64,000 bases of DNA, taken from assembly GCA_016278725.1 (NCBI GenBank), contig JADQBG010000011.1:62001-126000 (forward strand). The letters are read 5' to 3'. This DNA comes from Actinomycetota bacterium. Its GTDB lineage: Bacteria > Actinomycetota > Thermoleophilia > RBG-16-64-13. The first letter of the stretch is position 1, and every line of letters starts with the position of its first letter. Below, one piece after another: positions 56,195 to 63,731 of the stretch. The notes under the pieces were generated by a model. It saw only the letters and a program-made list of their open reading frames with translations, searched no databases and had not been told where the DNA came from. A program made the translations under genes and the position numbers.

Positions 56195-57337
56195 TTACGG
56201 CAAGGCCAGCGGCTGTGCACCCTTTGCTTCCGCCGCGGCCGCCGCCTCGGCGTGCAGCTGCACGCGGGCCAAGTAGACCGCCAGCGGCCGGTAAGCCATG
56301 TGCGCCCACTTGCCGAAGGGCACCTCCAGCACCAGCATGGGCACGACCCCCATCAGGTGAATGACGTAGGTCACGTTGGCCGCCGCATCCAGGCCTGAGC
56401 GGTGAAGTACGTGCTGCAAGACCCCGGTCGTCGCCACCACCAGGAGCAGGATCAGGAAGATCCAGTCCGACTCATGAGAGTGGGTGTGCTGGGGGGAATC
56501 GCGCCGTAGCCGCCCGCGGAGATTCAGCAGCACGGCGCCGATCAGACCCGCCGAGGCCAGGTAGCCGAACACGTGCACCCGCCAGTCGATTTCCGGTCCG
56601 CTCGCCAGCTCACCCAGGAAGAACATGACCAGCACCAGCATGGTGACGTAACTCAGCATCAGGGCCAGGTGCACCGCCCAGGGACGTTTGCGGTCACACT
56701 CCCTGTACTTGGGCTGCGCGAAGAAGTGCACGGGCAGCGCCGGGAGGCTCACCAGATAGGAGCTCAAGGAAGCTCGCACATCTCCGGCTTTGGTGAAAAA
56801 GCGCCACATGCGCGCCACGTTCATGCCCAGCAGGAATACCAGCAATCCGGCCATGGCCCAGTCGAAGACGTGGATCTTCGCGCTCGGCAGAAAGGCGTTG
56901 GGGCCGTCATAGTTGTTGATGCTGCCCTGAGACATGCCGAACAAGGTGAAGCCGATTCCGGTCGCGATCGCGGCCAGGACTATGATCAGCAACTCCCACT
57001 TCCAGGAGCGGTAGAACAGCCGCGAGATGCCGGTGAAGTCGTACTTGGAAGTCAGCCAGCGGCGCATGCTCATCATGGTCTCGGCCGGTTCCGCTCCCTT
57101 GGGGCACTGCTCCGAGCACTCTCCGCAGTAGTAGCAGAGCCACGGCTCCAGGGATCCCTGTAACTTATCCTCGGCCCCGAGTTGCAGGGCATGCATGGAC
57201 CGCCGCGGGATCACGTGCCGCGCCTCGGAGTGCACACACAGCGCCGAGCAGTTGCCGCAGTTGAAGCACTTGCTCACGTCTTCGGCCCCGTAGGCTTCCA
57301 GCTCGTCGGCGAGCCCCGGGTTCAATCGTGTCGCCAT
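56195..57337 (-). CDS. QmoC-like membrane FeS/cytochrome b subunit
   Basis: The protein fuses an HdrC-type dicluster domain (from the upstream TTG reading: Cys34/37/40/44 in CFNCGNCSALC and Cys78/81/84/88 in CYYCGECSEQCP) to a five- or six-helix NarI/HdrE-like membrane part with histidines suited to heme b. This is the layout of QmoC, which exchanges electrons between quinone and HdrA-like QmoA/B. I use ATG 57337 (380 aa), 4 nt after GAGGAG; numbers then drop by 10. It is the last gene of the tusA-hdr operon. Other HdrC-cytochrome b fusions are possible. Confidence 0.85.
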   Translation of the reverse strand: MATRLNPGLADELEAYGAEDVSKCFNCGNCSALCVHSEARHVIPRRSMHALQLGAEDKLQGSLEPWLCYYCGECSEQCPKGAEPAETMMSMRRWLTSKYDFTGISRLFYRSWKWELLIIVLAAIATGIGFTLFGMSQGSINNYDGPNAFLPSAKIHVFDWAMAGLLVFLLGMNVARMWRFFTKAGDVRASLSSYLVSLPALPVHFFAQPKYRECDRKRPWAVHLALMLSYVTMLVLVMFFLGELASGPEIDWRVHVFGYLASAGLIGAVLLNLRGRLRRDSPQHTHSHESDWIFLILLLVVATTGVLQHVLHRSGLDAAANVTYVIHLMGVVPMLVLEVPFGKWAHMAYRPLAVYLARVQLHAEAAAAAEAKGAQPLALP

Positions 57338-57384
57338 CGTTCTCCTCGATCGTTCGGACGTTGACAAAGGAAGCTCATCATCCG

Positions 57385-57870
57385 CTAGATGAACAGGTTC
57401 ACGTTGGCTTCGTCGGCTTCGCCCAGATAGGCGGCCACCCCGGCGAACTCCACGCCGTCCACCAGTTCTTCCTCGCAGAATCCGAGGATGTCCATGGAGA
57501 GAGTGCAGGCGACGAATTTCACGCCCTGTTCCCTGGCGCTCTCGACCAGCTCATCGAGGGACATGGCGTTCTGTTGCTTCATCACCTTCTTCATGAGAGG
57601 CGCGCCCGCGCCGGCAAAGTTCATCTTGGAAAGGCCCAGACGCCCGGTGCCTTTGGGCATCATCCGCCCGAACATCGACTGCAGGGTGCTCTTCTTGTGA
57701 CCGTTGGTCGACACCTTCCCGTCTTTGCGCAGCACGTTCAGCCCCCAGAAGGTGAAGAACATGGTGACCTCATCCCCCATGGCGGCGGCTCCGTTGGCGA
57801 TGATGAAGGCCGCCATCACCCGGTCGAAGTCGCCGCTGAACAGGATGATGGTCTTCTTGCTGGTATCCAC
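57385..57870 (-). CDS. DsrE2-family sulfur-trafficking protein
   Basis: This 161-residue protein belongs to the DsrE/DsrF-like DsrE2 family: DFDRVMAAFIIANGAAAMG, VTMFFTFWGLNVLRK and the reactive-cysteine segment VACTLSMDILGFC (Cys122, Cys132), ending GEADEANVNLFI. Relatives carry persulfide sulfur between TusA and sulfur enzymes. GTG 57870 has AAGGAGG upstream. It lies between the wHTH gene and the QmoC-like gene in one operon with tusA, which supports a relay role. Confidence 0.92.
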   Translation of the reverse strand: MDTSKKTIILFSGDFDRVMAAFIIANGAAAMGDEVTMFFTFWGLNVLRKDGKVSTNGHKKSTLQSMFGRMMPKGTGRLGLSKMNFAGAGAPLMKKVMKQQNAMSLDELVESAREQGVKFVACTLSMDILGFCEEELVDGVEFAGVAAYLGEADEANVNLFI

Positions 57871-57898
57871 TATCGTCCTCCTTCGCCGTCGGGGCTCA

Positions 57899-58189
57899 TC
57901 ACAGCTCCCGGGGAACGGCCTGGTATTGGAAGTAGCCTTCGTCGGTCGCCTCTTTGATCTCGGCGACGTATCCGTACTTGCGCATGCCCATGATCCAGAA
58001 GACCACCTCGTGGGTCGGCCGGCCGATCGCCTCGGCGATCTCGGGCACCGTGAGCGGTCCCTCGGCCAGCACCTCGAGAATCCGCGCCCTCATGAAGTGC
58101 TCGTCCCGGATGATCTCCCGCACGTCGCGGTTGGCCACTGCCGGGGCGGGCCGGTTTCCATTGGAACCGGAGCCGAGAGCGGCGCTCAT
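57899..58189 (-). CDS. Small winged-helix protein in the hdr operon
   Basis: The 96-residue product has a helix-turn-helix of winged type: FMRARILEVLAEGPLTVPEIAEAIGRPTHEVVFWIMGMRKYGYVAE would be the recognition region (about 35-80), followed by an EGYFQYQA strand pair. It could regulate the operon or serve as a docking subunit, as no ligand site is visible. ATG 58189 overlaps the hdrA TGA (ATGA), so expression is coupled to hdrA; longer frames run inside hdrA and are not real. Confidence 0.75.
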   Translation of the reverse strand: MSAALGSGSNGNRPAPAVANRDVREIIRDEHFMRARILEVLAEGPLTVPEIAEAIGRPTHEVVFWIMGMRKYGYVAEIKEATDEGYFQYQAVPREL

Positions 58190-59922
58190 ACCCCCACCCC
58201 CAGCATGCCGTCGATCATGGAGCGGATCTGCGCGTCCGTGTAACCCTGCAGGTCGATGGCGCCCACCGGACAGACCGGTACGCACCCCCCGCACCCCTTG
58301 CAGGCGGTCTTGGCGATCACCGCGACCTCCTTGCCCGCGTGCTGGTCCTGCGAGATGGCGTCGTAGGGGCAGGTGTCCTGACAGGCGCCGCACCACTCGC
58401 AGACGTCCAGGTCGACCGTGGCGACCAGCGGGTCGAGTTCGGCGAAACCCCGTTTGAGGATGGCGGCGCTCTGTGAAACCGCGGCGAGACCCGACTGCAC
58501 GCTCTCCGAGGAGTTCCGCGGGGCCTGGCAGCAGCCGGCGATATAAACGCCGTCCACCACCGTCTCCACCGGGCGCAACTTCGGGTGGATCTCGTTGAAG
58601 AAGCCGCTCTGGCCCACCGGTAGCTTGAGCGCCTTGGTCAAACCCTGGTTCTCTCTGGGCACCATGCCGGTGACCAGCACGACCAGGTCGGCGTCCAAGG
58701 CGAGTTCCTCCCCTTCGGAGAGGAGGTCGCGGGCCGTCACGGTGAGCCGGCCGCTCTGCGGGTCCTTCTCGATGGTCGGCGGCTCTTCGTCGGGGTATTT
58801 CACGTAGGCGGAGCCCTTTTCCAGCGACTCGGCGTAGAGCAGCTCGAAGCTGCCGTAGGTGCGCATGTCCCGGTAGAAATGGTACTGGTGCACCCTGCCC
58901 GGCAGCGCATTCACCTGCAACGAGGCGTGTGTGGCGGCGTTGCAGCAGTAGCGCGAGCAGTAAGTGTTGGCCCCTTCCTCGTACTGCGGCTGCCGGCTGC
59001 CCACGCAGTAGACGTAGGCCACGGTCTTCACCGGCCGGCCGTTGTACTCCAGCGGACCGCTCGAGGCCTCCACCAGCTTCTTGAACTCGGCGATGGTGAT
59101 CACGCCGTCCTGTCCGTAACCGAACTCACCGTCCGCCGGCTGATAGGTGTCGAAGCCCGTGGCCACCACGATGGAGCCAACCTGCACCTGAATGGTCTCC
59201 AGCCGTTCCCCCTGAATCGCGATGGTTGCCTGATAGTTGCCGAAGCTGCCGCTCTTCGCGATCAGCTCGGCACTCGTGAAAACGGTGATGTCCGGGTGCG
59301 CGCGGACGGCGCTCTCGAGTTGGGTCACCAACTCCCCGCCGTTACGCCCGTGCGGGTACATCTCCTTGAATTCGGAGACCCATCCGCCCAGCCGGTCTTC
59401 CTTCTCCACGAGAAAGACCGAGAGCCCGATCTGGGCCAAGCCGAGGGCCGCCCGCAGTCCGGCGATGCCGCCACCGACGACCAGGCTCTGCGGCGTGGTC
59501 TCGACCACGATCGACTCGAGAGGCTCGGTCAGGCGGGTGCGGTTGATTCCGGCGCGCACCAGGCGCAGAGCCTTCTCGGTCGCGCCCTCGTGGTCGTCTG
59601 TGTGCGTCCAGGAGCACTGCTCCCGTACGTTCACCTGGGTGTACTGGAAGGGGTTGATGTCCGCGCGGCGGGCCACGTCACGGAAGGTGTAGGTATGCAG
59701 TTTGGGCGAGCAGGAGGCGACCACGAGGCCGTCCAGGCCCTGCTCTCTAGCGTCCGCGACGATCTCCTGCTGCGTCGAGTCGGAGCAGGTGAACATCGCC
59801 GTCTTGGCGACCGCGACCCCCGGCTCCTTGGACGCCGCCTCCACCACCCGGTCTACGTCGACGTAGTCGCCGATGTTGCCCCCGCACTGACAGACATAGA
59901 CTCCGATCTTGCGGGCGCTCAT
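58186..59922 (-). CDS. hdrA: HdrA/Qmo-like FAD iron-sulfur oxidoreductase
   Basis: This 578-residue subunit has the N-terminal HdrA cysteine domain (VYVCQCGGNIGDYVDVD with Cys11/13, TAMFTCSDSTQQEI with Cys46, ASCSPKLH with Cys71), an FAD-binding GGGIAGLRAA (150-159), a central cysteine cluster (CVGSRQPQ and CSRYCCNAATHASL) and two C-terminal ferredoxin motifs (CEWCGACQDTCP, CKGCGGCVPVCP). HdrA subunits bifurcate or branch electrons at the flavin. No HdrB-type catalytic subunit is encoded nearby, as in Qmo complexes. It overlaps both neighbours by 4 bp. Confidence 0.93.
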   Translation of the reverse strand: MSARKIGVYVCQCGGNIGDYVDVDRVVEAASKEPGVAVAKTAMFTCSDSTQQEIVADAREQGLDGLVVASCSPKLHTYTFRDVARRADINPFQYTQVNVREQCSWTHTDDHEGATEKALRLVRAGINRTRLTEPLESIVVETTPQSLVVGGGIAGLRAALGLAQIGLSVFLVEKEDRLGGWVSEFKEMYPHGRNGGELVTQLESAVRAHPDITVFTSAELIAKSGSFGNYQATIAIQGERLETIQVQVGSIVVATGFDTYQPADGEFGYGQDGVITIAEFKKLVEASSGPLEYNGRPVKTVAYVYCVGSRQPQYEEGANTYCSRYCCNAATHASLQVNALPGRVHQYHFYRDMRTYGSFELLYAESLEKGSAYVKYPDEEPPTIEKDPQSGRLTVTARDLLSEGEELALDADLVVLVTGMVPRENQGLTKALKLPVGQSGFFNEIHPKLRPVETVVDGVYIAGCCQAPRNSSESVQSGLAAVSQSAAILKRGFAELDPLVATVDLDVCEWCGACQDTCPYDAISQDQHAGKEVAVIAKTACKGCGGCVPVCPVGAIDLQGYTDAQIRSMIDGMLGVGV

Positions 59923-62654
59923 ACCGTGACCTTCGCTTTCGACTCTTCCTTCGCTTTCGGCTCTTCCTTCGCTTTCAGCTTTTCCACGTGGGCCGCAGCC
60001 TGGGCCACAGCGGCTCCGGCGTGCAGGATGGAATCCGGGATGTCCTTGACGCCCGAGGCCGCGCCGGCGACGAACACGCCGGGAAGGTTGGTGCGCCCGG
60101 GATCGATGTCCTCGTCGGCCTCACCGACGTAGAAGTACTCGTCCAAGGCCAGGGAACCCTCTTCAAACAGCCCCGCGACCTCGAGGTTCGGTTGAACGCC
60201 CACCGCCAGGACGACCATGTCGTACTCGGCTTCGACCACTCCGCCGTCCCCTTCTACGTCTTCATAACGAACGATGAGGTTGCCGTCCTCTTTCTCGGTG
60301 ATCTTGGCCACGCGGCCTTTGATGAACACGGCGCCCATGTCCTTGGCCTGCTGATAGAACTCGTCGTAGCCCTTGCCCACCGCACGCACGTCCATGTAGT
60401 GGACGGTCACGTCCGCGAGCGGCAGGGCGCCCATCACGAGCTGATTGTGCTTTACGGAGTACATGCAGCAGATCCGCGAGCAAAGCGGGTTATCCACGGT
60501 GGCATCGCGCGATCCGGTGCACATTATGTAGGCGATGTTGTCGGGGACCTTGCCGTCTCCGGGCCGCACCACCGAATTGAAGGGCCGGGTGGGAGCGAGC
60601 AGGCGGTCCATCTGCATACCGGTGATCACGTTGCGGTAGCGCCCATAGCCGTACTCCGGCTTCGCGTCCGCCGGAAAGAGCTTGAACCCGGTGGCCAGCA
60701 CGACAGAGGTGACGTCGACCTCCATCTCCTCGGGCCGCATGTCCAGCTTCACCGCGTCGGCCGGACAGGCGTCCACGCAGGCATGGCACTCGGAGCAAAC
60801 CCCGCAATCGAGGCAGCGGGCGGTGCTGTCCAGCGCCTGCTCCTCGGTCATCGTCGCTTCGGTCTCGGCAAAGTCGATGGGAGCGGCGCTCATCGTCTCG
60901 CTGGATTCGAGCGGCTCGCGGCGGTCATAGACGTCCTGCCGCCGGAGCACCTCGAGCTTGTCCACGCGGGGCAAGAACTCCTCGAAGGCGGCGGGATCCA
61001 GCTCGGTTCCTTCGAGGTACCGGTCGATCATGAAGGCGGCGCGGCGTCCCTGGCCCACCGCCTGAGTGATCATGGTGGGGCCTGTGACCACGTCACCGGC
61101 CGCGAAGATCTGAGGAACGGCGGTCTGCAGCGTGCCCGGATCGGCCTTAAGCGTTCGGTTCGGGTTGGTTTCGAGACCAAATGCCTCGGTGTCCGCGCCC
61201 ATCCCCGCGGCCACGATGACCACGTCGCACTCCAACTGCTTGCGCATCTTCTCGTCGTATTCAGGAGCAAAGCATCCGTCGGCGTCAAAGACACAGGTGC
61301 AACGCTTGAGCTCAGCTCCCTGCACGCGCTCCCCGCCGGTCAGTTCGGCAACGCCCCAGCCGTCATGAAGCGTGATGCCTTCGGCCTTGGCTTCCTCGAC
61401 CTCGAAATCATGGGCGGGCATCTCGTCGCAGCTTTCCAGACTGGCCTGATGCACGGAACCGGCGCCCAGGCGCCTTGCCGTGCGGGCCGCGTCGATGGCG
61501 ACGTTGCCCCCGCCGACCACCAGCACCTGCTTGCCCGCGAGATCCACGTCCTCTCCGAGCTTGACCGCCCGCAGGAACTCGAGGGCGGTGGTGACCCCTT
61601 GCTTGTCCTCCCCGGGTACGCGCAGGCGCACCGACCGGTGGGTACCCGCCGCCACCAGGACGGCGTCATAACCGTCGTACAGCAGCCCTTGAGCGTCCTC
61701 CACCCTGGTCTGCGTGGCGATCTCGACCCCGAGCGACGTCACGTTGGCTATGTCGTCGTCGATGACCTCATTGGGCAGCCGGTAAGCCGGGATGCCCAAC
61801 CGCAGCATGCCGCCTGGCTGGGGGGCCGACTCGAAGATCTTGACGCCGTAGCCCTTGCGGGCGAGTTGCCAGGCTGCGGTCAATCCCGCCGGCCCCGAGC
61901 CGACCACGGCCACCTTCTTTCCGTTGGATTCGGGAGCCTCCGGGCTCGGCTGGAATTCCTGGCCATAGCGCCGGTCGGCGATGAAGCGCTTGAGCTGACG
62001 GATGGGCAAAGCCCCTTCCAGCTCGCCCCGGGTGCATTGCTCCTCGCAGGGCGCGTAACAGGCACGCCCCAGGCTGCCCACCAGCGGAGTGGACTCCAAC
62101 ACCAGTTCGAAAGCCTCGTCATATTGGCCGCTGCGCACCCGCGCCACGTAGCCGTGAGCTTTGATGCCGGCGGGGCATTCATGGGTGCACGGCGAGACCC
62201 CGGCGCGGTCGACGACCGCCTTCTTCGGCACCGCTTGGGGGAAGGCTATGTAGGCTGCCCGCCGCGACACCATGTCCGCGTTGAACTCATCCGGCACCGC
62301 GACGTTGCAGGCCATCTCGCACTGCCGACAGCCGGTGCAGGCCGCCTCGTCGACGTACTTGGGGTTCTGCCGGATCTGGGCGTGATAGCCGCCGTTGCCG
62401 TCGCTGCGGATGGACTGGACCTCAGAGTAGGTCAGCACATCGATGTTGGGATGGTGGATGGTGGCGGCCATCTTCGGAGTGGAGATGCAACTGGCGCAGT
62501 CGAGCGTCGGAAACACCTTGCTCAACAGGATCATCTTGCCCCCGACGCTGGGCGCCTTCTCGACCACGAGCACCTTGTAGCCCATGTCTCCCAGCTTGAG
62601 GGCCGACTCCATTCCTCCGATGCCACTCCCGACCACGAGCGCGTCGTATTTCAT
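59919..62654 (-). CDS. HdrA with inserted GltD/NfnB-like NAD(P)H module
   Basis: This 911-residue protein is an HdrA whose chain is opened by a glutamate synthase small-subunit-like module. Residues 1-140 give the HdrA FAD half (VVGSGIGGMESALKLG) with a [4Fe-4S] site (Cys106/109/112/116). Residues ~150-570 form the GltD-like part: cysteines 156, 160, 199, 203, 207, VVGSGPAGLTAAWQLA and the NAD(P)H fold VVGGGNVAIDAARTARRLGA. Cysteines 614-630 then bind clusters and the HdrA C-terminal half resumes. It should tie NAD(P)H to the Hdr/Qmo electron pathway. ATG 62654 has GGAAGG; it overlaps mvhD by 4 bp. The tail is a Lys/Glu repeat. Confidence 0.92.
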   Translation of the reverse strand: MKYDALVVGSGIGGMESALKLGDMGYKVLVVEKAPSVGGKMILLSKVFPTLDCASCISTPKMAATIHHPNIDVLTYSEVQSIRSDGNGGYHAQIRQNPKYVDEAACTGCRQCEMACNVAVPDEFNADMVSRRAAYIAFPQAVPKKAVVDRAGVSPCTHECPAGIKAHGYVARVRSGQYDEAFELVLESTPLVGSLGRACYAPCEEQCTRGELEGALPIRQLKRFIADRRYGQEFQPSPEAPESNGKKVAVVGSGPAGLTAAWQLARKGYGVKIFESAPQPGGMLRLGIPAYRLPNEVIDDDIANVTSLGVEIATQTRVEDAQGLLYDGYDAVLVAAGTHRSVRLRVPGEDKQGVTTALEFLRAVKLGEDVDLAGKQVLVVGGGNVAIDAARTARRLGAGSVHQASLESCDEMPAHDFEVEEAKAEGITLHDGWGVAELTGGERVQGAELKRCTCVFDADGCFAPEYDEKMRKQLECDVVIVAAGMGADTEAFGLETNPNRTLKADPGTLQTAVPQIFAAGDVVTGPTMITQAVGQGRRAAFMIDRYLEGTELDPAAFEEFLPRVDKLEVLRRQDVYDRREPLESSETMSAAPIDFAETEATMTEEQALDSTARCLDCGVCSECHACVDACPADAVKLDMRPEEMEVDVTSVVLATGFKLFPADAKPEYGYGRYRNVITGMQMDRLLAPTRPFNSVVRPGDGKVPDNIAYIMCTGSRDATVDNPLCSRICCMYSVKHNQLVMGALPLADVTVHYMDVRAVGKGYDEFYQQAKDMGAVFIKGRVAKITEKEDGNLIVRYEDVEGDGGVVEAEYDMVVLAVGVQPNLEVAGLFEEGSLALDEYFYVGEADEDIDPGRTNLPGVFVAGAASGVKDIPDSILHAGAAVAQAAAHVEKLKAKEEPKAKEESKAKVTV
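59932..59985. repeat. Three 18-bp tandem repeats in the HdrA/GltD 3' end
   Basis: Units 59932-59949, 59950-59967 and 59968-59985 encode repeated KAKEEP/KAKEES hexads at the C-terminus of the HdrA-GltD protein. Confidence 0.9.
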
Positions 62655-63088
62655 GCGGTCGCCTTCCGAGATGGTCCCAGGTCGGCCAGGGACCTCGAGT
62701 ATTCGTGCATGTAGTTGGTGAAGGGTTCGGCACAGACCGAGCAGACCGCCGCCATGCGCACCCGCTGGGGTTCGTAGCCCGCCTCGGACAGCAGTTCCTG
62801 CGCATCCGTCATCACGCCGGCGGTGCGCTCTGCACAATCGGGCAGGTAAGCGCACTCTTCGCCGTCGGCGGCGATGAACACCCCGTCGAAGCCCTGCTGT
62901 ACCGCGTAGAGAATCCAGCTCGGCTTGATACCGCTGGTGCAGGGCAGGCTGATCACCATCACGTTGGGCGAGTAGTGCATGTGCGAACTGCCCGCCAGGT
63001 CTATGCCGGGGTCCGAAATGTTGTTGGTGGAGAAGACCAGGATTCGCGGTGCGATCGCCTGGCTCTCGCCTGTCGCAGTCGCAGTCAT
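62651..63088 (-). CDS. mvhD: MvhD/FrhD-like iron-sulfur electron-transfer subunit
   Basis: This 145-residue protein resembles the MvhD/HdrD-partner delta subunit that passes electrons to HdrA via a [2Fe-2S] cluster. The five cysteines are Cys50 (SLPCTSGIKP), Cys79 (GEECAYLPDC, with Cys85) and Cys116/119 (VCSVC), with FDGVFIAADGEECAY matching the family core, though spacing is diverged. ATG 63088 overlaps the tusA stop (TAATG) and its stop overlaps the next gene by 4 bp. It probably links the HdrA proteins to an electron donor or acceptor. Confidence 0.85.
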   Translation of the reverse strand: MTATATGESQAIAPRILVFSTNNISDPGIDLAGSSHMHYSPNVMVISLPCTSGIKPSWILYAVQQGFDGVFIAADGEECAYLPDCAERTAGVMTDAQELLSEAGYEPQRVRMAAVCSVCAEPFTNYMHEYSRSLADLGPSRKATA

Positions 63089-63339
63089 TACTTCATCTTC
63101 TTGACGAAGAGCTTCAGGAAGCCGGGCTCCTCGACGTTGCCCAAGTAGTCGTGCCCCATCTTCTTGCACCAGGCCGGGATGTCTTTGAGCGTCCCGGTGT
63201 CGGTCGCCTGGACTTCCATCACCCCGCCGACGGATACCCCCGGCATGCCCTTCTTGGCAGCAAGGATGGGACCCGGGCAGGAGGTGCCGCGCGCATCCAC
63301 GACCTTCTCCACTTGAATCGAGCTGAGGTCCAACGTCAT
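63088..63339 (-). CDS. tusA: TusA-family sulfurtransferase
   Basis: TusA (83 aa) carries persulfide sulfur on Cys21 within the CPxP motif DARGTSCPGPILAAKKG, the universal TusA signature, and keeps the second-half AWCKKMGHDYL. Here it heads the mvhD-hdrA-hdrA-wHTH-dsrE2-qmoC operon, so it probably delivers or accepts sulfur for the DsrE2/Hdr system rather than only tRNA thiolation. ATG 63339 has GAGGAG 8 nt upstream. A promoter with CsoR/CstR-like sites lies about 100 bp upstream. Confidence 0.95.
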   Translation of the reverse strand: MTLDLSSIQVEKVVDARGTSCPGPILAAKKGMPGVSVGGVMEVQATDTGTLKDIPAWCKKMGHDYLGNVEEPGFLKLFVKKMK

Positions 63340-63428
63340 TTGCTCTTCTCCTCGTGTCGTTTCGCACTTTGTGATTGTGTTCCGTTTCGCAACGTCTGAG
63401 GTACCGAGCTCGAGAAAGCTCTCACAAA

Positions 63429-63459
63429 TACCCCTGGGGGTTTTGTACCATGGGGGGTA
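63429..63459. promoter_or_regulatory. Pair of CsoR/CstR-like operator sites
   Basis: Two 14-bp sequences, TACCCCTGGGGGTT (63429-63442) and TACCATGGGGGGTA (63446-63459), start 17 bp apart on the plus strand. Both fit TACC-N3-GGGGGT, like the G-tract operators of the copper/persulfide-sensing CsoR family (for example B. subtilis TACCCTACGGGGGTA). One lies inside the promoter spacer and one over the expected start site, which suits repression. No csoR/cstR gene is in the window. Confidence 0.6.
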
Positions 63460-63471
63460 TACGCTTGACAA
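63442..63471 (-). promoter_or_regulatory. Sigma70-like promoter of the tusA-hdr operon
   Basis: On the minus strand TTGTCA (63471-63466) and TACAAA (63447-63442) are separated by 18 bp that contain most of the second operator-like site. Transcription would begin near 63436, leaving a leader of about 97 nt. Confidence 0.55.
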
Positions 63472-63513
63472 TCCCTGGCGGTGAAACTTTTCGCATGGAG
63501 GGTGGGCGTGCCC

Positions 63514-63545
63514 AAAAGAAAGGGGCCCCGTCTCCGGGACCCCTT
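63514..63545 (-). terminator. Rho-independent terminator after tRNA-Ala
   Basis: On the minus strand AAGGGG...CCCG/CGGG...CCCCTT (11-bp stem with one G-T pair, loop GAGA) is followed by TCTTTT, 8 bp after the tRNA 3' end. Confidence 0.85.
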
Positions 63546-63553
63546 CGAGAATA

Positions 63554-63629
63554 TGGTGGAGGTAAGGGGACTCGAACCCCTGACCTCAACGCTGCCAGCG
63601 TCGCGCTCTCCCAGCTGAGCTATACCCCC
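63554..63629 (-). tRNA. tRNA-Ala (anticodon GGC)
   Basis: The 76-nt sequence folds as a full cloverleaf: acceptor GGGGGTA/TACCTCC, D stem GCTC/GAGC, anticodon loop CTGGCAG with anticodon GGC, T loop GGTTCGAGTCC and an encoded CCA end. It reads GCC alanine codons. A strong terminator follows directly, so it is a single transcript. Confidence 0.97.
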
Positions 63630-63731
63630 ACGTCGAGCGGGGACGAATTATAGCCCCCCCAGGCAGCGCCTGCAACCGCGCCCTGTTCGCCCTCGCCGAG
63701 CCGAATAAGACCGGCCGGCGGTCGAGGCGGA

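Noticed and set aside
59988-62714. Long plus-strand frame opposite the HdrA/GltD gene
   Set aside because: Antisense shadow; the minus strand has many conserved cysteine and FAD motifs and coupled starts.
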